Below are positions 54,085-63,608 of a stretch of 64,000 nt of DNA, in pieces; positions within the stretch are counted from its first letter, which is position 1; each line of letters starts with the position of its first letter. The stretch spans positions 1 to 64,000 of the forward strand of contig JAETON010000002.1 of NCBI GenBank assembly GCA_021771695.1, given 5' to 3'. The position numbers and the translations under genes were made by a program. This DNA is from Lachnospiraceae bacterium (GTDB lineage: Bacteria > Bacillota > Clostridia > Lachnospirales > Lachnospiraceae). The notes beneath the pieces were generated by a model. It saw only the letters and a list, made by a program, of their open reading frames with translations, did not search any database and was not told where the DNA came from.

Positions 54085-57000
54085 TTATTTTTTTCCATTA
54101 TACCTTTTTTCAAGAAAAAAAACAAGACAAGCACCCATTCCTGCCATAAAAATCAGCCATGGCATCCATGATTTCTCACCTGTTTTCGGCACGTTGCTTT
54201 TTTGCTCTGTTTGTGGAATTACCAGCTGCTTATTTTTTGATTGAATGGTATGGCTTACAGACACTTTTTTGGCATTATCCGCTTTTGCAAAAGCTGTATT
54301 TTTTAATTTTTTCCCTTTTATTTTTTTTATTTTGACCTGATAATTCACTTTCATCTTCTGGTCGTAGAGCAGATTCTTCCCGGTTTCGATTACAAGATTT
54401 CTCTCTTTTGCGGTAATTTTACATTGTTCTGTAATATCTTTACCATCCGCATCTTGAACTCTAATCGAATCTTTTTGAATCACAGCGCCTTTTTTAGATA
54501 ATTTATCTTCAATAACTATATTTTTTGCAATTGCTCCTTTCACCGTCTGTAAAACGGTTACTTCGTAATCACAAAAGTCTCCATTTGAAAATGTATTTTT
54601 AGATGCTGCCTTTAAGATAGATAACTTAGGAATTACAGTATCCATAGTTACAATGTGTTCATCCTGACATTTATCTGTATCTATTCCAGATGCCTCTGCC
54701 GTATTTGATATATTTCCAGACAGCATTGTTTCAAATAAAACATGATATGTTACAAGCAATACATCTTCATCACTTATATCTTTTCCTGTACGAATCTGAA
54801 ATTGATTTTCTTTCTTCTCTGTAATAATCTCACATTCCTCTGTAATATCTTTACCATTATATTTCACACGGATTCCGGATATTTTCATTCCCTCTCTGGC
54901 AAATGCATCTTTGACTATAATCTGATGTGCTGTCATCCCTTCATTTTTCTGTGTAATCTTCAACTCATATACACCGGTTTCTCCTTCTTTATATACAGAA
55001 TTATCTGAAGTCTTTTGAATATTTAACATTGGCGGTTCTATCACTACAATATTTTCATCTTGATCTTCTGGTGTATTATCACTTCCCGCTATAGCTGTAT
55101 TCTTAATTCCGCCATCAATTTTCTCTTGAAACAATACCTGATATATAATTTCCAACACATCATCTTCTCCAAGATTTTTTCCCGTTTTCACTTGGAATCC
55201 TTTTTTCGATGCTTCTATTTTACATGCTTTTGTAATGTCTTCTCCATTCAAAGATACTTTTATTTCCGAAATTTCCATTCCGCTTTTCTCAAATTCATCT
55301 AAAATAACCACATTTTTTGCAGTCAATCCTTCCTTCTCCTGTGTAACCTTTAATGAATATGTTCCTTTTTCACCAACACTATAGATTCTCTTATCTGATT
55401 GTTTAACAATTTGAAGCTGCGGAGCTTTTACCTTTACACTTTCCTGTGCCTGTCCGCCTCCAGAAGGAATTTCGTCGTCATCTTTAATTATTTTTCCATT
55501 GGTATTTTTTGTTGCTGGTGCCTGCAGAACATTCAAAATCGTACTGCCTTCCAAACCATCTTTTTCAATCACTGCCTGATAGGTTACTTGAATTTCATCT
55601 GCAAATGAAAGATTTTCATATTTTCCAGTACGCTTTCCCTTTTCAGATTCCAGCACTGGAATTTTTCCGTTTTTCAACGCTGTCGGAGTCTTGACCATAT
55701 AACTTCTTCCATCTTTTTCATAACGAATCTGACAGTCTTTTGTAATATCTTTTCCCTCTGCCAGTACCGCCAGACTTCCCGGTACCAAACGAACACCATC
55801 CGTGCGGATCTGATCATGAAATTCTATATCCCGCATAAATGTTCCTGGATTTGGATTGTTGAATACAGCTTTATACGAGATATGATCCCCTTGTTTATAA
55901 ACTTTTTGCGGTGCAGATTTTACAACATTAGTTTTTGGAGAATTGACATATATTTGTTGATCTGCTTCTTTTTTCGGAACTCCTGCCGCCCATACAGAAG
56001 CTTTATTATCTGTCAACGTACCATTGGAAGTAATTTCTGCTTTAGCAGCATAAGTAATTACAATGGTTTGATCCCAAGGCAATGCATAATCGCCTTTTGA
56101 TTTTAAAATCCATCCATTTCCTTCTTTTATCAAGATATAATTTTCTTTCTCAATTCCAGATACTTTGATAGAATCAAAATCCAAATTTATTCTCCTAGGA
56201 AGCGAAATATCTTGAATGGTAAAATACGCTGTTTCTGCCTTTTCATTGGTATTTTTTACTGTTACCTTATAATTGACAGTATCTTTCACTTGATATTCAT
56301 ATTTTTCCACAGTTTTTGTAATTTTTAGTCCCGGAGCATCTTTTTCCTCCTCTGGCAGCTCAATTTCTGTCGTTACCTGATTCGTCGGGGCAGTTCTTTC
56401 GTCCACGATAGTTTCCGCTCGATTCTTTTCTGTAATTGTCGTTTTTATGGCATTATAATGGCCATGCTCTGTCCAAACCTTCCGCAGTTCATCTAACTGC
56501 TGCCAGTTTGGATTCTCAGGAATATCCATTTTCACTTGAATTCTCAAAGTATAAACACTTCTTTTATAAAACTCTGTACTTTTTGGATTTTTCAACACTG
56601 CTTCGATTTGATTTCCATTTTTCTCAATGCGGAATTCCTCGGTAACATCACTGCCATCTCCCAAAATTTTTACATCCATAATTTTCAAACACTGCTCTAT
56701 ATGATCTTTAAAAGCAAACTTTTTATAATAATGAGCTTCTGGAATCTCTCCTGCAATTGCTTGTTCTACTTCATAAGTCCAAGACTCAGCAAGACTCTTT
56801 GCCTGATAATGTTCTGTTTTTGTATGGTCACTCTGAGTAATATATTTTTTAGGATCTACGGGTTTAAATTTCACCATGTTCTGTCCAAATCCCACGTATT
56901 GTTCCTGTCTTGTCGGTTCCCTGTCGAGAATTCTTCCAAATGTATACTCAAAACTGTCTGATACAAATGTAAATCCTGCACATGTGAAATCCTCACTGTC

Positions 57001-57735
57001 ATAATCTTCATCATAGTCTGCATAATAAATATTCATGCCATTGGATTTTTTGTAACTCAGTTTTGTATTTTTTGATACATACTGTCCATGAATTTTGTCT
57101 GCTTTCACCCCAATATACTGTCTGGTATCTATATCCTTTAATGTTACGTTACTTTTCAACATAACAGGAGTCTGAGTTCCTGCTTTATAAAACCGGCTTT
57201 TCATTGTCATCTCTTGGATCCCAATATAAGCACAGCCGCTGATTCCATTTCCAACAGCAACATATCCATCTTGATTCTGATACTTTTCTATATGGCTTAC
57301 CGTTAAGACCAAATCAATCTTTTCCCAATGTCCATTGCTTCCATCTGCTTCACATTGATAGATTTCCATATTCGTTTTTTTCACTTGAATACCGCCTGCA
57401 GTATTTTCATTGGTTTGAAACCATGTATAATTTCTCAAAGAGACCGGAATTCCTATATCTGGAAGATTTGTTGTTGTTTTCCCCTTTACCACCACGGTCT
57501 TTGTCTCACTGGTAGTTTTTAATTTAAATCCATAAGCCGCCTCTACCTCTAACGCTTTTTCATCATCAAACGATGAAAAATGATGAGAATCATCTTCCCA
57601 GTCCGAATGAATTCGTTCTGCCCCTTCTGCATCTAATTGTGCCCATACTCTCGCTTTCTGACATATCATTGAGAGTAAAATCGCCGCAGCTATCCAGAGA
57701 ATTTTCCACCTTTTTCTGAATATTTTCACTTTCAT
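54085..57735 (-). CDS. Sortase-anchored repeat surface protein (DUF11-like repeats)
   Basis: The 1216-residue protein has a signal peptide (WKILWIAAAILLSMICQKAR) and an N-terminal ~450-residue region. At least five DUF11-like repeats of ~110-140 residues follow (YEYQVKDTVNYKVTV, VYKQGDHISYKAVF, IYSVGEKGTYSLKV, VYKEGETGVYELKI, TFSNGDFCDYEVTV), each with NGxDIT-type segments. It ends in a VPKTG sorting motif (residues 1182-1186), a span and a basic tail. It is therefore predicted to be cell-wall anchored; no sortase gene is in the window. First gene of the surface/kinase cluster. Confidence 0.88.
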   Translation of the reverse strand: MKVKIFRKRWKILWIAAAILLSMICQKARVWAQLDAEGAERIHSDWEDDSHHFSSFDDEKALEVEAAYGFKLKTTSETKTVVVKGKTTTNLPDIGIPVSLRNYTWFQTNENTAGGIQVKKTNMEIYQCEADGSNGHWEKIDLVLTVSHIEKYQNQDGYVAVGNGISGCAYIGIQEMTMKSRFYKAGTQTPVMLKSNVTLKDIDTRQYIGVKADKIHGQYVSKNTKLSYKKSNGMNIYYADYDEDYDSEDFTCAGFTFVSDSFEYTFGRILDREPTRQEQYVGFGQNMVKFKPVDPKKYITQSDHTKTEHYQAKSLAESWTYEVEQAIAGEIPEAHYYKKFAFKDHIEQCLKIMDVKILGDGSDVTEEFRIEKNGNQIEAVLKNPKSTEFYKRSVYTLRIQVKMDIPENPNWQQLDELRKVWTEHGHYNAIKTTITEKNRAETIVDERTAPTNQVTTEIELPEEEKDAPGLKITKTVEKYEYQVKDTVNYKVTVKNTNEKAETAYFTIQDISLPRRINLDFDSIKVSGIEKENYILIKEGNGWILKSKGDYALPWDQTIVITYAAKAEITSNGTLTDNKASVWAAGVPKKEADQQIYVNSPKTNVVKSAPQKVYKQGDHISYKAVFNNPNPGTFMRDIEFHDQIRTDGVRLVPGSLAVLAEGKDITKDCQIRYEKDGRSYMVKTPTALKNGKIPVLESEKGKRTGKYENLSFADEIQVTYQAVIEKDGLEGSTILNVLQAPATKNTNGKIIKDDDEIPSGGGQAQESVKVKAPQLQIVKQSDKRIYSVGEKGTYSLKVTQEKEGLTAKNVVILDEFEKSGMEISEIKVSLNGEDITKACKIEASKKGFQVKTGKNLGEDDVLEIIYQVLFQEKIDGGIKNTAIAGSDNTPEDQDENIVVIEPPMLNIQKTSDNSVYKEGETGVYELKITQKNEGMTAHQIIVKDAFAREGMKISGIRVKYNGKDITEECEIITEKKENQFQIRTGKDISDEDVLLVTYHVLFETMLSGNISNTAEASGIDTDKCQDEHIVTMDTVIPKLSILKAASKNTFSNGDFCDYEVTVLQTVKGAIAKNIVIEDKLSKKGAVIQKDSIRVQDADGKDITEQCKITAKERNLVIETGKNLLYDQKMKVNYQVKIKKIKGKKLKNTAFAKADNAKKVSVSHTIQSKNKQLVIPQTEQKSNVPKTGEKSWMPWLIFMAGMGACLVFFLEKRYNGKK

Positions 57736-58111
57736 AATATAAGTTCTCCTTTATTCTGTCGATTTATTAGTTTCTCCCTCATTTTCCGACAGACAAAGAT
57801 GTCTCATAACCTTTTTCGGCTCCCCTCATTCTTATGACAGGCTGCACTCACCTTCATGACCATGCAGAAGTATCATTATCATATTCTGAATCGCTCCCTG
57901 TCAAAATACAGATCATGGCGGAATATGCCCTTTCGGACCGTATCAGAAAATGGTCTTATTCAGTTGTACAAATCTCCTGGATATCAATCATTCATAGAAT
58001 TTCAGAACGCTTCCACGTTTAGATGTGACATTATCAATAAGAAATATTGATATAAATGTAATAATTTCCAGTTTTCCCCTATCTATGTATAGTAATTTAC
58101 CATAATATGAC
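57736..58111. other. Non-coding intergenic region with leader of the surface-protein gene
   Basis: About 376 bases with no credible gene on either strand; plus-strand frames near 57834-58050 have no ribosome site and no recognisable family. The minus strand holds a promoter (57875-57904) and a ~130-base leader with a CTGCA/TGCAG hairpin. No riboswitch class was matched, including c-di-GMP types. Confidence 0.5.
57875..57904 (-). promoter_or_regulatory. Promoter of the surface-protein/kinase cluster
   Basis: Consensus TTGACA (57899-57904) and GATAAT (57875-57880) with an 18-base spacer on the minus strand; the start codon lies ~140 bases downstream. Confidence 0.6.
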
Positions 58112-58148
58112 AAAAAAAGCAACTCATTTTCATGAATTGCTTTTTTTC
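58112..58148 (-). terminator. Terminator of thrC
   Basis: AAAAAAAGCAA-CTCAT pairs with ATGAA-TTGCTTTTTTT; both strands have good U tails. Separates thrC from the surface-protein promoter. Confidence 0.85.
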
Positions 58149-58163
58149 GTAATATTCAGATTT

Positions 58164-59651
58164 TTATAATCCTAAAATTTTCCTTACTTCTGTTTCCATT
58201 GCTTCTGTCTCACATACTGTATCATGAAGCACTGGAGCTGTACGAATTTCTTCAATGGCATTTGGCACACAAACTTTTGAAATCTTGCAAAGTTCATCAA
58301 CCAATTCAAAATCCGTTTTTGCATCATATGCCGGATCAATCGCATCCATAACACTTCTTGTGAATTTGTATGGACTTGCCGTAGAAGCAATTACAGCTGG
58401 TGTTTTATCATTAGATTCTGCCATATATTTATCATATGCTGCTGCTGCAACTGCTGTATGTGTATCCATCACATATTTTTCAGCTTCATAAACAGCTTTA
58501 ATTTTTGCTGCTGTTTCTTCTTCCGTAGCATATGCTCCAAAAAACTCAGAAAGCTGTGCTTTCATTTCTTCTGTAATCGTGTAAGTACCTTCTTGCGTTA
58601 ATGCATTCATAAACGCTGCACACTGTACCGGATCATTTCCTGCAATTCTGTAAATCAGGCGTTCCAAGTTGCTGGAAATCAAAATATCCATAGATGGAGA
58701 TGACGTAACGAAGAATTCTCTCTTACGGTTATACTCTCCTGTCTGGAAGAAATCAAATAACACTTTATTTTCATTAGATGCACAAATAAACTTTCCTATT
58801 GGAATTCCCATCTGTTTCGCATAAAATGCTGCCAGAATATTTCCAAAGTTTCCAGTTGGAACAACCACATTCATTGGTTCTCCTGCCTTTAATGCTCCGT
58901 TTTTCATCATTTCTGCATAGGCTTTTACATAATAAACAACCTGCGGAACTAATCTTCCAATATTAATGGAATTGGCAGATGAGAACTGGTATCCTTTGCT
59001 GTTCATAATTTCTTTCAGCTCTTTATTAGAGAACATTTTTTTCACACCCGTCTGGGCATCATCAAAATTACCTTTGATTCCGATTACATATGTATTTTCA
59101 CCCTTTTGCGTTATCATTTGCTTTTCCTGAATCGGGCTGACACCTGATTTTGGATAAAATACAATAATCTTTGTTCCCGGTACATCTGCAAATCCTGCCA
59201 ATGCAGCCTTCCCTGTATCCCCAGAAGTTGCTGTTAAAATTACAATTTCATTTTCCACATGGTTTTTACGCGCAGATGTTACCAGTAAATGCGGCAAAAT
59301 AGAAAGTGCCATATCCTTAAATGCAATCGTTGAACCATGGAATAATTCCAAATAATACGCATTTCCAACTTTTACTAAAGGTGCAATTTCTTCTGTGTCA
59401 AATTTACTGTCATACGCATTCTGAATACAGTTCTTTAATTCTTCTTCTGTAAAATCTGTCAGAAATTCTTTCATTACTGTATAAGCAATTTCCTGATAAG
59501 ACATTTTCGTTAAATCTTCCAGTGAAACTGCCAGCTTTGGAATGCAATCAGGAACGAATAATCCTCCATCGCTGGTTAAGCCTTTTAAAATAGCTTCAGA
59601 TGCAGATGCTGTTTCTTCACCATTTCTTGTACTGCGATATATTAAACTCAT
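58164..59651 (-). CDS. thrC: Threonine synthase
   Basis: ThrC converts O-phosphohomoserine to threonine with PLP. The 495-residue protein has the PLP lysine in HGSTIAFKDMALS, the phosphate-binding VPTGNFGNILAAFYA and an N-terminal MSLIYRSTRNGEETASASEA typical of the long (class II) form. Monocistronic, with promoter and terminator. Confidence 0.96.
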   Translation of the reverse strand: MSLIYRSTRNGEETASASEAILKGLTSDGGLFVPDCIPKLAVSLEDLTKMSYQEIAYTVMKEFLTDFTEEELKNCIQNAYDSKFDTEEIAPLVKVGNAYYLELFHGSTIAFKDMALSILPHLLVTSARKNHVENEIVILTATSGDTGKAALAGFADVPGTKIIVFYPKSGVSPIQEKQMITQKGENTYVIGIKGNFDDAQTGVKKMFSNKELKEIMNSKGYQFSSANSINIGRLVPQVVYYVKAYAEMMKNGALKAGEPMNVVVPTGNFGNILAAFYAKQMGIPIGKFICASNENKVLFDFFQTGEYNRKREFFVTSSPSMDILISSNLERLIYRIAGNDPVQCAAFMNALTQEGTYTITEEMKAQLSEFFGAYATEEETAAKIKAVYEAEKYVMDTHTAVAAAAYDKYMAESNDKTPAVIASTASPYKFTRSVMDAIDPAYDAKTDFELVDELCKISKVCVPNAIEEIRTAPVLHDTVCETEAMETEVRKILGL

Positions 59652-59696
59652 ATTTCCCTACCTTTTCTTTCTGCTATGTGTTTCTTTTGGTTTTTG

Positions 59697-59725
59697 ATTA
59701 TATCATATGTTTTTCCCCGCTACAA
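59697..59725 (-). promoter_or_regulatory. Promoter of thrC
   Basis: TTGTAG (59720-59725) and TATAAT (59697-59702) with a 17-base spacer on the minus strand, about 46 bases before thrC. No T-box fits in the gap. Confidence 0.6.
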
Positions 59726-59746
59726 CAATTTTTCTTGCTCAATATC

Positions 59747-60880
59747 CTATACAAAGGCAAATACCAGCATTAATTTAACCCCCTGTACTAAGGCTTCTTC
59801 ATCAAAATCAAACTTGCTGTGATGATTTGGGTATGAACCTCCACCGCCAATAAAAGCAAAACATCCCTTCATCTCTTTCGTATAATTTGCAAAATCTTCC
59901 CCCAGCATCATTGCCGGTACGTGCACAAATTCTTCTTCCCCAAAGACATCTTCTGCCTTTTTCCTTGCCGCCACAGTCAATCCTTTATCATTTACCAATG
60001 CCGGGTGGCTGGAAGGCTGATAATCTACAAAAATTTCTGCTTCATACATCTTGGCTGCTGCTTCTGCCATTCTTTTGACTTTCTCTTCGATGATTTCTTC
60101 TGTTTCTTTGGAAAACGTTCGGACAGTCCCCTCCAGCAGGGCTTCTCCTGCAACTACATTTCGAGCGGTTCCAGCGGTTACTTTTCCAACTGTAATCACT
60201 GCACTCTCCAGAGGATTTACATTCCGGCTGACAATCGTCTGCAGATTCATAACCAGTGACGCTGCTGCTGTCACTGCATCCACACATTCATGAGGTTTCC
60301 CCGCATGCCCGGACTTTCCTTGAATTAGGATTGAAAACCAATTAGTAGATGCCATTCTCTCTCCAGGCTCTAAAGAGATCTTTCCAGCTTCAATACCTGA
60401 AAAAATATGCACCCCAAATATTCCATCTACCCCTTTTAAAATTCCCGTTTCCAAAATACTTTCTGCACCCTGTGCGGTTTCTTCTGCCGGCTGAAAAATC
60501 AAAAAAATCTTTCGATCCAGCTCATTTTCATGTTCTTTTAAGATTTTGGATACTGCCATCAGAATTGCTGTATGTCCATCATGCCCGCATGCATGCATAC
60601 AACCGTTATTTCTAGAAGAAAAAGGAAGTCCTGTCTCCTCTCCCACTTCCAATGCATCCATATCTGCCCTCAGTGCGATGGTCTTTTCTCCACTCCCCAC
60701 AACAGCCAGAATTCCTGACGGTTCCATCAAACGATAGGAAATATTCCATTCTTCCAAGTGTTCTCTAATATATTCCATCGTCATCATCTCATGAAATGCC
60801 GTTTCCGGACACTGGTGGAGATTTCTCCGAAATTCAATAACTTCTTCTTTTATCTTCGATGCTTCTTCTATAATATTCAT
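59747..60880 (-). CDS. M20D amidohydrolase (HipO/IAA-amino acid hydrolase-like)
   Basis: The 377-residue metallopeptidase has ALRADMDALEVGEETG, HACGHDGHTAILM, QPAEETAQGAES and MLGEDFANY, the ligand motifs of M20D enzymes (hippurate, N-acyl-amino acid, N-acetyldiaminopimelate hydrolases). Substrate unknown. It starts 10 bases after the DUF1700 gene. Confidence 0.92.
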   Translation of the reverse strand: MNIIEEASKIKEEVIEFRRNLHQCPETAFHEMMTMEYIREHLEEWNISYRLMEPSGILAVVGSGEKTIALRADMDALEVGEETGLPFSSRNNGCMHACGHDGHTAILMAVSKILKEHENELDRKIFLIFQPAEETAQGAESILETGILKGVDGIFGVHIFSGIEAGKISLEPGERMASTNWFSILIQGKSGHAGKPHECVDAVTAAASLVMNLQTIVSRNVNPLESAVITVGKVTAGTARNVVAGEALLEGTVRTFSKETEEIIEEKVKRMAEAAAKMYEAEIFVDYQPSSHPALVNDKGLTVAARKKAEDVFGEEEFVHVPAMMLGEDFANYTKEMKGCFAFIGGGGSYPNHHSKFDFDEEALVQGVKLMLVFAFV

Positions 60881-60890
60881 ATTCTCCCCT

Positions 60891-61325
60891 TTAACGACAC
60901 ATAATTTCTTTTATAATATAAATAATCAAAACAACTGCCAACACCGGACCTATAAAAGCAAACAATGCCGCAATCATATGAAAAACTGCAACCAAAACTG
61001 CAATGAAAATGACTGCTGCAATAGCACATCCCCATTTTACTTTTCTGGAATCTGCGGTATATACTCTGGTCCTTGTATAAGAATCTTCTTGCTGCTTTGG
61101 TTCTTCGTCATAATAAACCTGCCCCTCTCCCGCTGCCTCAATAATTGATTTGGCAATCAGTCTAGGATTTCCAAGTTCTTCTGAAATCTCACTTTCTGTC
61201 TTTCCGTTTTTCTTTTGTTCTTGAAAATAATTCTCATAATACCGTATATTTTCCTCCGCCTGCGATGCTGGAACCATTCCCTGCAGAGCCTCTTTTAATT
61301 GACTGATAAATTCATTTTTTGTCAT
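60891..61325 (-). CDS. DUF1700/HAAS-domain membrane protein
   Basis: The 144-residue protein has the HAAS-type helical domain (NEFISQLKEALQGMVPASQA, then YYENYFQEQKKNGKTE) and two hydrophobic segments at the C-terminus. Such proteins often act with PadR regulators; none is here. Start at 61325 is favoured by AAGGAG; it overlaps the phosphatase gene end by 14 bases. Confidence 0.85.
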   Translation of the reverse strand: MTKNEFISQLKEALQGMVPASQAEENIRYYENYFQEQKKNGKTESEISEELGNPRLIAKSIIEAAGEGQVYYDEEPKQQEDSYTRTRVYTADSRKVKWGCAIAAVIFIAVLVAVFHMIAALFAFIGPVLAVVLIIYIIKEIMCR

Positions 61326-61944
61326 TACAATCTCCTTTTTCGTAAAAAATTTCGGATTCACGAATTACTCTGCATCTGCCATTTTCTATCTCAATGGTTG
61401 TAACTCCGCAATTTTCCTGTCTTGGACCATGCCAAAAATCTTTAATTCCTCTTTGATAAATAGAAGTCAGCATAGCATGAATCCATCCGCCATGTGTAAA
61501 AACTGCCATATGCTTATATTTATTTTCATTTGGCAAAATGACATGCTGCATAAAATCTTCTGCCCGCCCAATCACATCTTCATGAGTTTCAGAACCGCCT
61601 TTTGTACGGAATTTTTCCGGACAGTCAAAAAAATTCATAAAATCATCATGTGCTTCATATAAATCTTTTTCTCGAATTCCCTCATAACTTCCAAAATCAA
61701 TTTCTGTCAGCCGTTTATCCTCATATAGAGGTACTTGTTTTTCTTCTAATATAATTTCCCCGGTTTCTCTGGCTCTCCAAAGGGGACTTGTATAGGCAAT
61801 ATCAAATGGAATTTTTGAAAGCCCCTGTTTCGTAAGATATGCTAATTTTCTTCCATAATCATTTAATTCTATATCTGCACTTCCCTGCATCCTTCTTTCT
61901 TTATTCCAATTTGTTTCACCATGTCGAATTAAATATAATTTCAA
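61312..61944 (-). CDS. Histidine phosphatase family protein
   Basis: The 210-residue protein has YLIRHGETNWNKE with the catalytic His, TSPLWRARET, and AVFTHGGWIHAML with the second His. It belongs to the phosphoglycerate mutase-like branch (GpmB/CobC type). Substrate unclear. First of a three-gene operon with DUF1700 and M20D. Confidence 0.92.
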   Translation of the reverse strand: MKLYLIRHGETNWNKERRMQGSADIELNDYGRKLAYLTKQGLSKIPFDIAYTSPLWRARETGEIILEEKQVPLYEDKRLTEIDFGSYEGIREKDLYEAHDDFMNFFDCPEKFRTKGGSETHEDVIGRAEDFMQHVILPNENKYKHMAVFTHGGWIHAMLTSIYQRGIKDFWHGPRQENCGVTTIEIENGRCRVIRESEIFYEKGDCNDKK

Positions 61945-62108
61945 AAGCTTTTACCTCCGGATTTTATGAGTTCTTTTCAGACTAAGTATAGCATATTTTT
62001 TTATTTTTACAAAAATTCTTGATTTTTGTTGAAAAACTATAGATTTTTTATTGAATTTTGCTATACTATGATTGATAGACAAAACGAACACTATAGGAGA
62101 GAAAATGT

Positions 62109-62498
62109 ATGAAAATGAAAGTTGGCGATTCCATCGTATTATCAGAAAAAGTTATTCATGAAAATACTGCTGAGACATGGGGCAGCGGAAGCCTTCCTGT
62201 CTATGCAACCCCTGCTATGATGCTGTTGGTTGAAAAAGCAGCCGTAGCACTCCTTTCGGACAAATTAGAAGAAGGTCTAACGACTGTAGGAACAAAATTA
62301 AATATTTCTCATGTATCTGCAACACCAATCGGCGGAACGATTACCTGCCGCTGCACTTTAACGGAGATTGACCGTAAACGCCTGGAATTCCATGTCGAAA
62401 TTACAGATGAAAAAGGCCGTGTCGGTATCGGAGCACATGAACGTTTTATTGTACAAACAGAACCATTTATGGAAAAAACAAACCATAAACTTGATTAA
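62109..62498 (+). CDS. FlK-like thioesterase
   Basis: The 129-residue hotdog protein has VYATPAMMLLVEKAA, VGTKLNISHVSATPIGG and GIGAHERFIV, matching the fluoroacetyl-CoA thioesterase-like (FlK) family, whose members in gut Firmicutes probably hydrolyse short acyl-CoAs. Thr and Glu of the FlK catalytic set are at the expected places (ATPAM ... VEKA). AGGAG precedes ATG. Confidence 0.85.
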   Translation: MKMKVGDSIVLSEKVIHENTAETWGSGSLPVYATPAMMLLVEKAAVALLSDKLEEGLTTVGTKLNISHVSATPIGGTITCRCTLTEIDRKRLEFHVEITDEKGRVGIGAHERFIVQTEPFMEKTNHKLD

Positions 62499-62524
62499 AT
62501 ATTTTATACAAATTCATAAAACAC

Positions 62525-62564
62525 AAAAAAGAAACATGACAAAATTCATCGTCATGTTTCTTTT
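62525..62564. terminator. Bidirectional terminator between FlK-like gene and ribU
   Basis: AAAAAAGAAACATGAC pairs with GTCATGTTTCTTTT around ten bases; suitable for both convergent transcripts. Confidence 0.85.
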
Positions 62565-62569
62565 CTTAT

Positions 62570-63190
62570 TTATCGATTGGTTCCTTTTAAAATTGGAGAC
62601 ACTCTTTTATATATTAAAAATGTAATCAATACACTGCATAATCCTTTTACAAAAGTAAACGGCATATTAAACCAAACCAGTGCATCCCAAAGGCTGGAAA
62701 CATTTGGATTAATTGCTTGATATGCTCTTAAAATAGCTTTCATCGGCATAAAATTCGTATATACCGGATACACTACAAAATAATTAGAAAATACGCTGAC
62801 AACTGCCATCAAAACAGCACCTGCCACTGCTCCAATTATCGCATTCTTCTGTGTCTTATGTTTCTTATAAATCAACCCTGCCGGCAAAACAAAACATACT
62901 CCAAGAATAAAATTGGAAAGCTCTCCAACGCCTCCAGTCTGTGTATGAAGCAGATTAATTACATTTTTAATAAAACATACTGCTATTCCGGAAACCGGCC
63001 CCATAGAAAAAGCTGCTAATAATGCTGGCAATTCTGAAAAATCAAATTTAATAAACGGTGGAATCAGCATCGGAATAGGAAATTCCAAAAACATCAAGAT
63101 GGTTGCCAAAGCTCCCAACATTCCTGTCATTGCAATCGTTCTTACATTTACTTTGCTGCTTTTCATTGTCATTGTTTCTCCTGTCATCAT
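62570..63190 (-). CDS. ribU: Riboflavin ECF transporter S component RibU
   Basis: RibU binds riboflavin and works with the shared EcfAA'T module. The 206-residue protein has six hydrophobic spans and conserved FDFSELPALLAAFSMGPVSG and LLHTQTGGVGELSNFILG. Start at 63190 is set by AAAGGAG; the longer frame would begin inside the attenuator. Control by the FMN riboswitch upstream confirms the assignment. Confidence 0.95.
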   Translation of the reverse strand: MMTGETMTMKSSKVNVRTIAMTGMLGALATILMFLEFPIPMLIPPFIKFDFSELPALLAAFSMGPVSGIAVCFIKNVINLLHTQTGGVGELSNFILGVCFVLPAGLIYKKHKTQKNAIIGAVAGAVLMAVVSVFSNYFVVYPVYTNFMPMKAILRAYQAINPNVSSLWDALVWFNMPFTFVKGLCSVLITFLIYKRVSPILKGTNR

Positions 63191-63204
63191 ATCTTCTCCT
63201 TTAT

Positions 63205-63245
63205 AAAAAAATAAGCCCGCTCGTTTTGCACAAAACGACAGGGCT
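63205..63245 (-). terminator. Riboswitch-controlled terminator of ribU
   Basis: AGCCC-TCGTTTT pairs with AAAACGA-GGGCT (63214-63245); the minus-strand tail is TATTTTTTTAT. It lies between the FMN aptamer and the ribU ribosome site and is the expression platform. Confidence 0.85.
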
Positions 63246-63279
63246 GACAAATGGAATGGTAAACTGATACCACTCTGCT

Positions 63280-63415
63280 ACTTCTTTCATCCAGACTATA
63301 CTGTTGGTTCGGGATTCTCACCCAATCGGCTTTCGCTCGTGGACTTATCTCTAAAAAAGCATCACCACCAGTCGAGAATTGACAATCTTTCCATGTCTCA
63401 CTCTGCCCTGAAGTT
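63280..63415 (-). ncRNA. FMN riboswitch (RFN element)
   Basis: The minus strand carries the aptamer landmarks in order: CTTCAGGGCAGAGTGAGA, ATTCTCGACTGGTGGTGA, AAGTCCACGAGC, GATTGGGTGAGAATCCCGAA, CAACAGTATAGTCTGGATGA and AAGAAG. FMN binding would favour the terminator and shut off ribU. Confidence 0.97.
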
Positions 63416-63487
63416 GGAGAAATATTTTCTTCTCTACTTCGATATTCAATTTACGAAAAATGAAAGTGTTCTTCGTATCTGCACCCT

Positions 63488-63516
63488 ATTATAGTCAATG
63501 ATCTCTCATTTGTAAA
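63488..63516 (-). promoter_or_regulatory. Promoter of the FMN riboswitch-ribU transcript
   Basis: TTTACA (63511-63516) and consensus TATAAT (63488-63493) with a 17-base spacer on the minus strand, about 70 bases before the aptamer. Confidence 0.75.
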
Positions 63517-63608
63517 GAGATTTTTATCATTTCCTTTCTTTACACCTACATTATAATTTGATAAACTATAACAAGTTGAATTGTTTGAAGCAAAGGAGAA
63601 TTGACATT

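Noticed and set aside
57834-58050. Plus-strand frames in the surface-protein upstream region
   Set aside because: No ribosome site, no family resemblance, and they overlap the minus-strand promoter and leader.
57736-58080. c-di-GMP or other riboswitch before the surface-protein gene
   Set aside because: Checked for the conserved GEMM and c-di-GMP-II core segments; none was found in order.
63545-63608. Promoter for the DAHP synthase gene
   Set aside because: TATAAC at 63567 has no -35 at a suitable distance; TTTACA at 63539 is 22 bases away.
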